A stretch of 64,000 nt of DNA from Anaerolineales bacterium (GTDB lineage Bacteria; Chloroflexota; Anaerolineae; Anaerolineales; Villigracilaceae): contig JAEURJ010000016.1 in NCBI GenBank assembly GCA_016789305.1, positions 218,618 to 282,617 of the forward strand. The letters run 5' to 3'. Below, one piece after another: positions 50,945 to 58,015 of the stretch. The first letter of the stretch is position 1, and each line of letters begins with the position of its first letter. Below the pieces are notes generated by a model. The model saw only the letters and a list, made by a program, of their open reading frames with translations. It ran no database searches and was not told where the DNA came from. A program made the position numbers and the translations under genes.

Positions 50945-52225
50945 ATGACCAACTCCCGCATTTCTGGATTTTACAACCTGACCATCGAAGAGCGCCGCAA
51001 AAAACTGGCGGAAGCTTCGCATCAGACTCCCGAGGACCTGCTCCCGTTTACTACGGGCGGACTCACCGCTGAAACAGCGGATCACATGATCGAAAATGTG
51101 ATCGGCATGTACTCCCTGCCGATTGGGATCGGGTTGAATTTCATGATCAATGGACGCGACGTGCTGGTTCCCTTTGTAGTGGAAGAGCCTTCGATTGTGG
51201 CGGGCGTTTCATTTATGGCAAAGCTAGCCCGTGCAGGCGGCGGATTCACCGCCACATCCACCGAGTCGCTGATGATCGGGCAAATGCAATTGATCAACGT
51301 GGTCAATATGGATGAAGCGCGGCTCAAGTTGTACGAGCACAAGGCTGAATTGCTGGAAATTGCCGATCGGGCAGATTCAACTCTCCGCAAGATGGGAGGC
51401 GGGGCACGGGATTTGGAAATCCGCCTGATCGAAGACTCCCCCATCGGGCCATTCCTCGTCGTGCATCTCATCTATGATGTGAAAGACGCGATGGGCGCGA
51501 ACGCGGTCAACACAGCCTGCGAACGGCTCGCGCCGCAGATCGAAGCCATCACCGGCGGAAAAGTCCATTTGAAGATTTTGTCCAATTTATCGGACCGAAG
51601 AATGGCGCGCGCACGCTGCACCATCCCCGTCAATGAGTTGACCGTTGGGTTTGAAACTTTTAAAGGCGAAACTGTGCGAGACGGTATCATCGCCGCGTAT
51701 GCGTTCGCTGCAAGCGATCCATACCGCGCTGCGACGCATAATAAGGGAATTATGAACGGCATTGACGCGGTAGTGCTCGCCACCGGCAACGACTGGCGCG
51801 CTATCGAGGCAGGTGCTCACGCCTACGCAGCTCGTTCAGGCAGATACACTTCACTCACCACTTGGGGCAAAGATGCAAACGGAAATTTAGTCGGCACGAT
51901 TGAAATCCCGATGGCGGTGGGAATCGTGGGCGGCGCGACGAAGGTCCACCCCGCCGCACAAGCCGCCGTGAAATTGATGGGAATCACAACTGCCGCTGAA
52001 TTGGCAGAGATCATTGCCTGTGTAGGACTCGCGCAAAACATGGCCGCCCTGCGTGCCCTCGCCACCGAAGGCATCCAGCGCGGACACATGTCCTTGCACG
52101 CCCGGCAGATCGCACTCGCCGCCGGAGCCAAAGGCGACCAGATCGAGAAGATCGCCGCGCAAATGGTTGCAGAGAAGGCGATACGAGTGACAAGAGCGGA
52201 AGAAATATTAAAGGAATTATTGTAG
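50945..52225 (+). CDS. mvaA: Hydroxymethylglutaryl-CoA reductase (class II)
   Basis: 426 residues. ENVIGMYSLPIGIGLNFMINGRD has the catalytic Glu and is typical of class II bacterial/archaeal enzymes. HNKGIMNGIDAVVLATGNDWRAIEAG holds the Lys and Asp, and TLEIPMAVG-like GTIEIPMAVGIVGGATKVHP follows. It interconverts HMG-CoA and mevalonate. Nearby HMG-CoA synthase argues for a biosynthetic role in the mevalonate pathway. The TAG stop codon is formed by the left edge of a palindromic repeat. Confidence 0.93.
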   Translation: MTNSRISGFYNLTIEERRKKLAEASHQTPEDLLPFTTGGLTAETADHMIENVIGMYSLPIGIGLNFMINGRDVLVPFVVEEPSIVAGVSFMAKLARAGGGFTATSTESLMIGQMQLINVVNMDEARLKLYEHKAELLEIADRADSTLRKMGGGARDLEIRLIEDSPIGPFLVVHLIYDVKDAMGANAVNTACERLAPQIEAITGGKVHLKILSNLSDRRMARARCTIPVNELTVGFETFKGETVRDGIIAAYAFAASDPYRAATHNKGIMNGIDAVVLATGNDWRAIEAGAHAYAARSGRYTSLTTWGKDANGNLVGTIEIPMAVGIVGGATKVHPAAQAAVKLMGITTAAELAEIIACVGLAQNMAALRALATEGIQRGHMSLHARQIALAAGAKGDQIEKIAAQMVAEKAIRVTRAEEILKELL

Positions 52226-52246
52226 GGGCGGGGTTTCCCCGCCCAG
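52223..52246. repeat. GTAGGG-type palindromic element (copy 1)
   Basis: GGGCGGGG ttt CCCCGCCC (52226-52244), preceded by GTAG, which supplies the HMG-CoA reductase stop codon. It belongs to the same short-palindrome family as the elements at 54618, 54896 and 55653. Confidence 0.7.
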
Positions 52247-52254
52247 GCATTATT

Positions 52255-52950
52255 ATGGATATCTGGGATGTACGCGCCTTCGTTTATCGATATTTCGCTG
52301 ACACGACTCGCGCACCCAGTACGGAAGATACAGCAAGGCACTTTAACATCAGCAAGGAAGAAGCTGGCAAGATTTACACGGAATTAAACCACCGTCACGC
52401 CTTCTTCCTCGAACCCGAGACTTTGACGATCCGCATGGCAAACCCGTTCTCCGCGATTCCCACGGATTTCAAAGTCCATGCGAATGGGAAAACCTATTTC
52501 GCGAACTGTGCCTGGGACATGCTCGGCATCCCTGCAGCGCTGCATTGTGATGCGACCATTGATGCGGTGTTCACTGAAAGCAATGGGCCGGTTCAATTGG
52601 AAATTCGAGATGGTCAAATCGCTCAAGGCGGCGTCCTCGCCGCCGAAGACGGCGGCTTGAGCGACATGCTGGTCCATTTCCCCCTTCCCTTCTCTCGCTG
52701 GTATGATGATCTGGTCTTCACCTGAGCGACAATGCTGCTCTTCCGGTCGGAGGAATGGATTGACAAGTGGTGCAAGCGAAACAATCTCGCACGCGGAGAG
52801 ATGCTTACGATCGGTCGGGTTTGGGAGCTGTCCAAACTTTGGTACGGAAATCGCATGTCCGTGGAGTTTCATGGACGAAGCAGTGAACAGGTTGCAGAGG
52901 TTTTTAGGCAGGTAGGATTGCAGTCATGTTTTTGGCTTATGGGCACATAA
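52255..52950 (+). CDS. MerB-like organomercurial lyase family protein with an in-frame TGA at residue 157 (candidate selenocysteine)
   Basis: A single frame of 231 codons is broken only by TGA at 52723-52725. Residues 1-75 form the winged-helix domain typical of MerB. The core has YFANCAWDML (Cys85 and Asp88, matching Cys96 and Asp99 of plasmid MerB) and WYDDLVFT before the TGA. ATMLLFRSEEWIDKW and the rest of the family C-terminus follow directly, with no other stop or shift up to TAA at 52950. In homologues I recall, the TGA position is a Cys (pattern FTC), and it corresponds to the second catalytic cysteine (Cys159) region. A hairpin with a GGTC loop 19 nt downstream resembles a bacterial SECIS. 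So this is either a selenoprotein or a fresh nonsense mutation. If TGA stops translation, a truncated 156-residue product results. Confidence 0.75.
52723..52758 (+). promoter_or_regulatory. Candidate bacterial SECIS element after the in-frame TGA
   Basis: TGA is followed after 19 nt by loop GGTC, closed by CTTCC / GGAGG plus a T-A pair, with three weaker pairs below a C-A mismatch. Known bacterial SECIS elements lie just 3' of UGA, have a short upper stem and a G at the start of the loop; the E. coli fdhF loop also contains GGUC. Pairing was judged by eye. Confidence 0.45.
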
Positions 52951-52951
52951 T

Positions 52952-53509
52952 ATGAATTTCAAAAACAGATGGGTTCTCGGAGTCAGTATTGGAGTATGTC
53001 TGCTTCTACTGATTTGTGTCGTTGTGCCATTTCTTCGTGAAAAAGATCTGTATTCGCGGTTAGGGCATGTTGACACTACTCCCCTTCTAATTCAGGATGG
53101 CGATTTACCTGCAGGTTTTATCGCAGGAGATATAGATGAAATCAATCTTGATTACTACAAATCGGCCCGAGCAAAAGAACAAAAAATATTAGCAATTGAT
53201 GGGATGGAGGTTGGAACTGTAAGTGTTTATTTATTCGCATCAAGCAGTGAACAAAGTGAAATGTACACCATTTCTAGTCAGGTAGAGTCTCAGGAAGGCA
53301 TAATTCCATACGAAGTTACTGGAATTGGAGATCAATCATCTGTTTTTAGTATTAGTGGATGCGATTTAAGGGTTGTATTCACCCGCTGCACGGCAACAGT
53401 TTATATTGAGGTGTATGCAGCCTGTGATCAAAAAGAATATAATTTCGATTCTCTAGTTGCACATGCAATAAGACTGGATGAAAGTTTAAAATCAATAGCT
53501 TGTTATTAA
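52952..53509 (+). CDS. Membrane-anchored extracytoplasmic protein of unknown function
   Basis: 185 residues. A single N-terminal hydrophobic helix (WVLGVSIGVCLLLLICVVV, ~7-27) leads to an extracytoplasmic alpha/beta domain of ~150 residues with four cysteines (SGCDLR, FTRCTA, AACDQK, SIACY) that could form disulfides. No family is recognised. The ATG is 1 nt after the MerB-like stop, so it is co-transcribed. The coding sequence is clearly more AT-rich than its neighbours, which suggests recent acquisition. Confidence 0.6.
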   Translation: MNFKNRWVLGVSIGVCLLLLICVVVPFLREKDLYSRLGHVDTTPLLIQDGDLPAGFIAGDIDEINLDYYKSARAKEQKILAIDGMEVGTVSVYLFASSSEQSEMYTISSQVESQEGIIPYEVTGIGDQSSVFSISGCDLRVVFTRCTATVYIEVYAACDQKEYNFDSLVAHAIRLDESLKSIACY

Positions 53510-53525
53510 CTATAAAGAAGGTCAA

Positions 53526-54608
53526 ATGACAACTCCACAACATCAACACTCCCCCACCCTCCTCAAACCGAACAAACCTGTCGGCATTGTCGGCTATGGC
53601 GCCTATGTGCCGCGGTATCGTCTGCCCGCGAAGGAAGTCGCGCGCGTATGGACCGGCAAAACAAGCGGCATGCCTATCAAAGAGAAGGCTGTGCCCGGAC
53701 TCGATGAAGACGTGATCACCATGTCCATCGAAGCGGCGCGCAATGCCATGCTGCGCGCACAAATTGACCCAACTGAATTGCGTGCAGTGTGGGTTGGGTC
53801 TGAGTCGCATCCGTATGCGGTCAAACCTACTTCCACGTTGGTTGCCGAAGCAATTGGTGCCGTCCCCAACACACAGGGTGCGGATTTTGAATTCGCATGT
53901 AAAGCCGGCACCGAGGCAATGGTCGCTGCGATGGGAATCGTCGGCTCGGGCATGGGTCACTATGCCATGGCCATCGGCATGGACACCGCGCAAGGTAAGC
54001 CCGGCGACGCGCTCGAATATACAGCGGGCGCGGGCGGCGGCGCATATGTTCTCGGTCCCGCCGAAGAGGCGCTGGCGATCATCAACGCATCGTTTTCCTA
54101 CGTCACAGACACGCCCGATTTCTGGCGGCGCGAATATCAAAAATATCCCGAACACGGTATGCGCTTCACCGGTGAACCTGCGTATTTCAAACACGTCAGC
54201 GAAGCAGCCACGCATTTGATGGAAGCCTCGGGCACCACTGCCAAAGATTACAAGTGGGCGGTCTTTCATCAACCGAATACAAAATTCCCGCAGCGAGTCG
54301 CCGGTCAACTGGGCTTTTCGATGGAACAAATTGAACCTGGGCTTTTAGTTCCTGTGATCGGGAATACCTATGCCGGCGCAGCGATGATCGGATTGACTGC
54401 GACTCTCGACATCGCCCAACCCGGCGACAGAATCCTCGTCGTCTCTTTCGGCTCCGGGGCTGGCTCAGACGCCTTCGACATTACTGTCACTGACAAAGCT
54501 CCCTCCCGCCAGGGACTCGCGATGAAGACACGTGAATACATCGCAAGAAGAAGTGAGATTGATTATGCAACCTATGTCCGCTATCGTGGCAAATTGGCGA
54601 TGAAGTAA
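53526..54608 (+). CDS. Hydroxymethylglutaryl-CoA synthase (archaeal type)
   Basis: 360 residues. IVGYGAYVPRYRLPAKEVARVW is typical of the archaeal/bacterial short HMG-CoA synthase. FEFACKAGTEAM carries the nucleophilic Cys, and FHQPNTKFPQRVAGQLG has the catalytic His. It condenses acetyl-CoA with acetoacetyl-CoA to HMG-CoA. In archaea the enzyme works in a complex with a thiolase and a DUF35 protein; both have homologues in this window (55700 and 62670). AGAAGGTCAA precedes the ATG. Confidence 0.92.
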   Translation: MTTPQHQHSPTLLKPNKPVGIVGYGAYVPRYRLPAKEVARVWTGKTSGMPIKEKAVPGLDEDVITMSIEAARNAMLRAQIDPTELRAVWVGSESHPYAVKPTSTLVAEAIGAVPNTQGADFEFACKAGTEAMVAAMGIVGSGMGHYAMAIGMDTAQGKPGDALEYTAGAGGGAYVLGPAEEALAIINASFSYVTDTPDFWRREYQKYPEHGMRFTGEPAYFKHVSEAATHLMEASGTTAKDYKWAVFHQPNTKFPQRVAGQLGFSMEQIEPGLLVPVIGNTYAGAAMIGLTATLDIAQPGDRILVVSFGSGAGSDAFDITVTDKAPSRQGLAMKTREYIARRSEIDYATYVRYRGKLAMK

Positions 54609-54617
54609 ATTATTTAT

Positions 54618-54646
54618 GTAGGGACACAGCGATGCTGTGTCCCTAC
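54618..54646. repeat. GTAGGG-type palindromic element (copy 2)
   Basis: GTAGGGACACAGC gat GCTGTGTCCCTAC, a perfect 13-bp inverted repeat in the gap between HMG-CoA synthase and the esterase. The arms differ from copy 3 at only two positions. Confidence 0.85.
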
Positions 54647-54658
54647 TGGAGATTCAAC

Positions 54659-55645
54659 ATGGCCTTCTTCGATCTTCCTCTCAATGAACTCAAGACCTAC
54701 AAACCTGCACGTGAAGAACCAAAGGACTTCGACGCCTTCTGGAAATCCACATTGGATGAAGCGCATGCGTTTCCACTCGACGCGAAATTTGAAAAAGTGG
54801 ATTATGGTCTTGTTGCACAGGAGACGTACGATGTCACCTTCAACGGTTTCGGCGGACAGCCGATCAAAGGCTGGTTGATCCTTCCTGCACAACATGTAGG
54901 GGCGCAGCGCGCTGCGCCCCTACCGTGCGTCGTTGAATTCATTGGCTATGGCGGCGGACGCAACTTTGCATTTGACTGGCTGTTGTGGGCCAGCGCGGGC
55001 TATGCTCACTTTGTGATGGATACGCGCGGACAAGGCAGCAACTGGTCAAAGGGAGATACTCCAGATTTATATGCCGAAGGCGGAAACTCACATTATCCCG
55101 GCAGTATGACACAGGGTGTCCTTGACCCGAAGCATTATTTTTACCGCCGCGTGTTTACAGATGCAGTGCGTGCCGTCGAAGCAGCACGCAGCCACCCCGA
55201 AGTGGATGCGAAACAAATCGCTGTGACCGGCGGATCACAAGGTGGTGGTATCACCATCGCCGCGGCGGGACTGGTCCCGGATGTCGTTGCAGCCATGCCG
55301 GATGTGCCGTTCCTCTGTCACTACCGGCGTGCCACTGAGATCGTGGATACATATCCGTATAAAGAGATCGCGGATTATTGTCACACCCACCGCGATAAAG
55401 TTGATACGGTCTTCAACACGCTTTCATATTTCGACGGAGTCAACCTCGGCGCGAGAGCCGAAGCAAAATCATTGTTCTCCACAGGCCTGATGGACCAGGT
55501 TTGTCCACCTTCGACAGTGTACGCAGCGTTCAATCATTGGGGTGGCGAAAAGGATATCAAGGTCTATCCATACAACGGTCACGAAGGCGGCCAGAGTTAT
55601 CAAACCGCTGAGAAGTTAAAATTTTTGAAGAATATTTGGAAGTAA
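54659..55645 (+). CDS. Acetylxylan esterase / cephalosporin-C deacetylase family (CE7-like) hydrolase
   Basis: 328 residues from the ATG at 54659 (GGAG upstream). An alpha/beta hydrolase with VEFIGYGGGRN, MDTRGQGSNWS, VTGGSQGGGITIA (nucleophile Ser), GLMDQVCPPSTVY (Asp) and PYNGHEGGQ (His), all typical of CE7 esterases that remove acetyl groups from sugars or small molecules. There is no signal peptide. A 28-bp palindromic repeat is inserted in frame at residues ~80-89 (VGAQRAAPLP) in a loop before the first core strand. Its place in a mevalonate cluster is unexplained. Confidence 0.88.
   Translation: MAFFDLPLNELKTYKPAREEPKDFDAFWKSTLDEAHAFPLDAKFEKVDYGLVAQETYDVTFNGFGGQPIKGWLILPAQHVGAQRAAPLPCVVEFIGYGGGRNFAFDWLLWASAGYAHFVMDTRGQGSNWSKGDTPDLYAEGGNSHYPGSMTQGVLDPKHYFYRRVFTDAVRAVEAARSHPEVDAKQIAVTGGSQGGGITIAAAGLVPDVVAAMPDVPFLCHYRRATEIVDTYPYKEIADYCHTHRDKVDTVFNTLSYFDGVNLGARAEAKSLFSTGLMDQVCPPSTVYAAFNHWGGEKDIKVYPYNGHEGGQSYQTAEKLKFLKNIWK
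54896..54923. repeat. GTAGGG-type palindromic element (copy 3) inside the esterase gene
   Basis: GTAGGGGCGCAGC gc GCTGCGCCCCTAC, a perfect 13-bp inverted repeat lying wholly within coding sequence and keeping the frame open. Confidence 0.85.
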
Positions 55646-55652
55646 ATTCATC

Positions 55653-55680
55653 GCAGGGGCACGACATGTCGTGCCCCTGC
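55653..55680. repeat. GTAGGG-type palindromic element (copy 4)
   Basis: GCAGGGGCACGAC at GTCGTGCCCCTGC, a perfect 13-bp inverted repeat filling most of the gap between the esterase and thiolase genes. Confidence 0.85.
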
Positions 55681-55699
55681 TAAGGCACAAGGAAAATTT

Positions 55700-56857
55700 A
55701 TGACAGAGGTAGTAATTGCAGGTATCGGTCAAACAGAAGTCGGTGAACATTGGGATATCGGGCTGCGTGAACTGGCTTTTGACGCCATTCAAGATGCGCT
55801 CAAAGATGCGGGCGGGTTAAAGCCGCAGGCGTTATTCGTCAGCAATATGCTCGCGCCGAATCTTTCCCATCAGGCGCATGTCGGCGCATTGTTGGCAGAT
55901 TATGCCGGGCTTAATGGAATTGAAGCGATTACTGTTGAAGCTGCAGGGGCATCGGGCGGCGCGGCACTTCGACAAGGATACCTTGCCATCGCAAGTGGCT
56001 TTGTCGATGTGGCATTGATCGTCGGCGTGGAAAAATTTACAGACAAGATCGGTGCCGGTGTCGATGAAGCGCTTGCCACAACTTCTGATTCCGACTTCGA
56101 AGCCGTGCAAGGCATGACTCCCTCCTCTCAGGCTGCGCTGCTGATGAAACGATATATGCATGAAAACAATGTCCCTGCGAATGGGTTTGCAGGTTTTGCA
56201 TTAACTGCACATGCCAACGGCGTCGCCAATAAAAATGCGATGTTCCGCAAAGCCATTAAAGCTGAGACGTACGCGAAGGCGGAAATGGTCAGCGACCCGA
56301 TCAACATGTTTGATATGGCCCCCAATGCGGATGGCGCTGCCGCGCTCGTTCTCACCCGCCGAGACTTGCTTCCGTCCGATTTTAAGAACCCACTCGTCAA
56401 GATCTCCGGCTCCGCCGCATCATCAGATACGTTGGCATTGCATGATCGAAAAGATATGTTGTACTTTGACACTGCGCAAATTTCCGCAGGCAAGGCGATG
56501 AAGCAGGCAGGCGTTGTGCTGGACCAGATCAACTTTTTCGAATATCACGACATGTTCAGTATCTTCGCTGCCTTGCAACTCGAAGCAGTCGGCTTTGCGA
56601 TCAAAGGCAAAGGCTGGAAACTTGCTGAAGATGGCTCGATCGGGCTAAAGGGAAAAATCCCATGTGCCACAATGGGCGGAATGAAAGCACGCGGATTCTC
56701 CGGTGGCGCCGCGGGGGTGTATCAGGCTGTCGAAGCAGCCACCCAGCTGCGGGGTCAAGCTGAAGCGAATCAGGTCGCAGATGCAAAGTACGGACTCATC
56801 CAATCTCTTGGCGGGCCGGGCTCCACGGCAGTGAGTCATATCCTGCAAAGAATATAG
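55700..56857 (+). CDS. Thiolase-superfamily protein (archaeal/SCPx type) lacking the usual catalytic cysteine
   Basis: 385 residues with the thiolase fold throughout. Where thiolases have the nucleophile in a C-x-S-G context, this protein reads VEAAGASGGAAL with Gly at residue 83. The EYHDMFSIFAAL motif keeps one active-site His. The usual GHPxGA segment is replaced by RGFSGGAAG, and the C-terminal Cys region is SLGGPGS. So Cys, the second His and the second Cys all appear substituted. Gene context would predict acetoacetyl-CoA thiolase supplying HMG-CoA synthase, but the residues argue against normal catalysis. It may be a structural partner or use different chemistry. Confidence 0.8.
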   Translation: MTEVVIAGIGQTEVGEHWDIGLRELAFDAIQDALKDAGGLKPQALFVSNMLAPNLSHQAHVGALLADYAGLNGIEAITVEAAGASGGAALRQGYLAIASGFVDVALIVGVEKFTDKIGAGVDEALATTSDSDFEAVQGMTPSSQAALLMKRYMHENNVPANGFAGFALTAHANGVANKNAMFRKAIKAETYAKAEMVSDPINMFDMAPNADGAAALVLTRRDLLPSDFKNPLVKISGSAASSDTLALHDRKDMLYFDTAQISAGKAMKQAGVVLDQINFFEYHDMFSIFAALQLEAVGFAIKGKGWKLAEDGSIGLKGKIPCATMGGMKARGFSGGAAGVYQAVEAATQLRGQAEANQVADAKYGLIQSLGGPGSTAVSHILQRI

Positions 56858-56876
56858 CTGCGCGGCCATAGACGAT

Positions 56877-56921
56877 TGACCGCAGACCTTTCATCGTCCA
56901 CTGTTAATCGTCTGCGGTCAA
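56877..56921. repeat. Intergenic inverted repeat, possible terminator
   Basis: TTGACCGCAGAC / GTCTGCGGTCAA, perfect 12-bp arms with a 21-nt loop, between the convergent thiolase and propeller-protein genes. There is no clear T-run. Confidence 0.6.
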
Positions 56922-56924
56922 GTA

Positions 56925-58013
56925 TCATTTTGGAATCCCACCTTCGTGCGTTGCCAGATAGATTTCTGTTGTCTGACTAATATCGCTTTCAATAAAAATG
57001 AAATAGGTATCATTCACAAAGACCGCGTTATGAAACCAAAAGTATGAGGCGCGGGGAATATCATGCGGATCAAAAACAGGGTTGAGAGCCGAACGATCCC
57101 AATGAATACCGTCGTCACTTGTGGCAAGGCCCAGCGCCATATTATTGTTCCTATCTTTTGTGCCTCGGTAAAACATGGCCCAGCCCTGCGGGGTTTCAAG
57201 GACACGAGGTTGATGTACTTGATAGGCGTCCCATGAACCCGCTTCCCCGGGCTGAAACACGGGGTCACTTTCTGCATACGGTGCATCGGTGGTTGCAGGG
57301 TCGTTGTATTTTGTCCACTGAATTCCATCGCTGGAGGTTGCCATGCCGATCTGTTGTTTGCCTGTGCTGTCTGCTCCGCTGTAATACATAATATACCCAT
57401 CGTCAGTTTGGATGACGTGCGGCGCAAGCACCTGCTGCTCATCCCATTCACCAGTGGACCCGGGCTTAAGCACAGGCTCTGCATCGCTCACCCACGGACC
57501 CGTGGCCTGCGGCGCAGTGGCCCGGCCAATCACACTCGCATACGGAATGTTTGAAGAATCCCATGTATAAAAATAAATTATCCATTCACGATTCGCCGAA
57601 ACGAGCGCACTGGATGCGTACATGGCGATTTTTGCGAAAGGCACATCACTGGTCTTAAAGACAGGTTCATCCCCGATTTTTGTCCACCTATATCCATCAG
57701 TTGAAGTTACATATCCCACCTGTGAAGCAGCAGGGAATCCGCGAAAGCCATTGCGGAACATGTGAAACGCGCCTTCATAATAAACAACTGCGCCGGGATC
57801 CGTGAAGCGGTCATCCCAGGTTCCGTAACTGCCTTTTGGCACGATGGGTTCTTCGCCAAACACTTTTAAGAAGGTCTGTACTTCCGGTGTATTCGGTATC
57901 GCAGTTGGTGTTGCAGAAGCCTTCGTAGGTTCGACCGTTGGAAGGGCCTCGGTGGCGGGAGCTGCACATGCAATCAAGATAAGAGCCAGACAGAAGATAA
58001 AATATCTTTTCAT
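56925..58013 (-). CDS. Secreted lipoprotein with five-bladed-propeller glycosidase-like domain
   Basis: 362 residues. The signal peptide (MKRYFIFCLALILIAC) ends in lipobox LIAC, and a Thr/Pro-rich linker follows. The rest has repeated blades with W-x-D and DG-x-x-W motifs (YVTSTDGYRWTKI, MATSSDGIQWTKY, LATSDDGIHWDRS), as in the GH43/GH32/GH130 superfamily. FTDPGAVVYYEGAFHMF may hold the first acidic residue. The sugar substrate, and whether it is catalytic, are unclear. Its start is 2 nt after the stop of the upstream hydrolase gene. Confidence 0.75.
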   Translation of the reverse strand: MKRYFIFCLALILIACAAPATEALPTVEPTKASATPTAIPNTPEVQTFLKVFGEEPIVPKGSYGTWDDRFTDPGAVVYYEGAFHMFRNGFRGFPAASQVGYVTSTDGYRWTKIGDEPVFKTSDVPFAKIAMYASSALVSANREWIIYFYTWDSSNIPYASVIGRATAPQATGPWVSDAEPVLKPGSTGEWDEQQVLAPHVIQTDDGYIMYYSGADSTGKQQIGMATSSDGIQWTKYNDPATTDAPYAESDPVFQPGEAGSWDAYQVHQPRVLETPQGWAMFYRGTKDRNNNMALGLATSDDGIHWDRSALNPVFDPHDIPRASYFWFHNAVFVNDTYFIFIESDISQTTEIYLATHEGGIPK

Positions 58014-58015
58014 GG

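Noticed and set aside
53379..54329. 316-codon open frame antisense to HMG-CoA synthase
   Set aside because: Composition is rich in Cys, His, Arg and Phe, as expected for antisense coding. The plus-strand gene has clear catalytic motifs.
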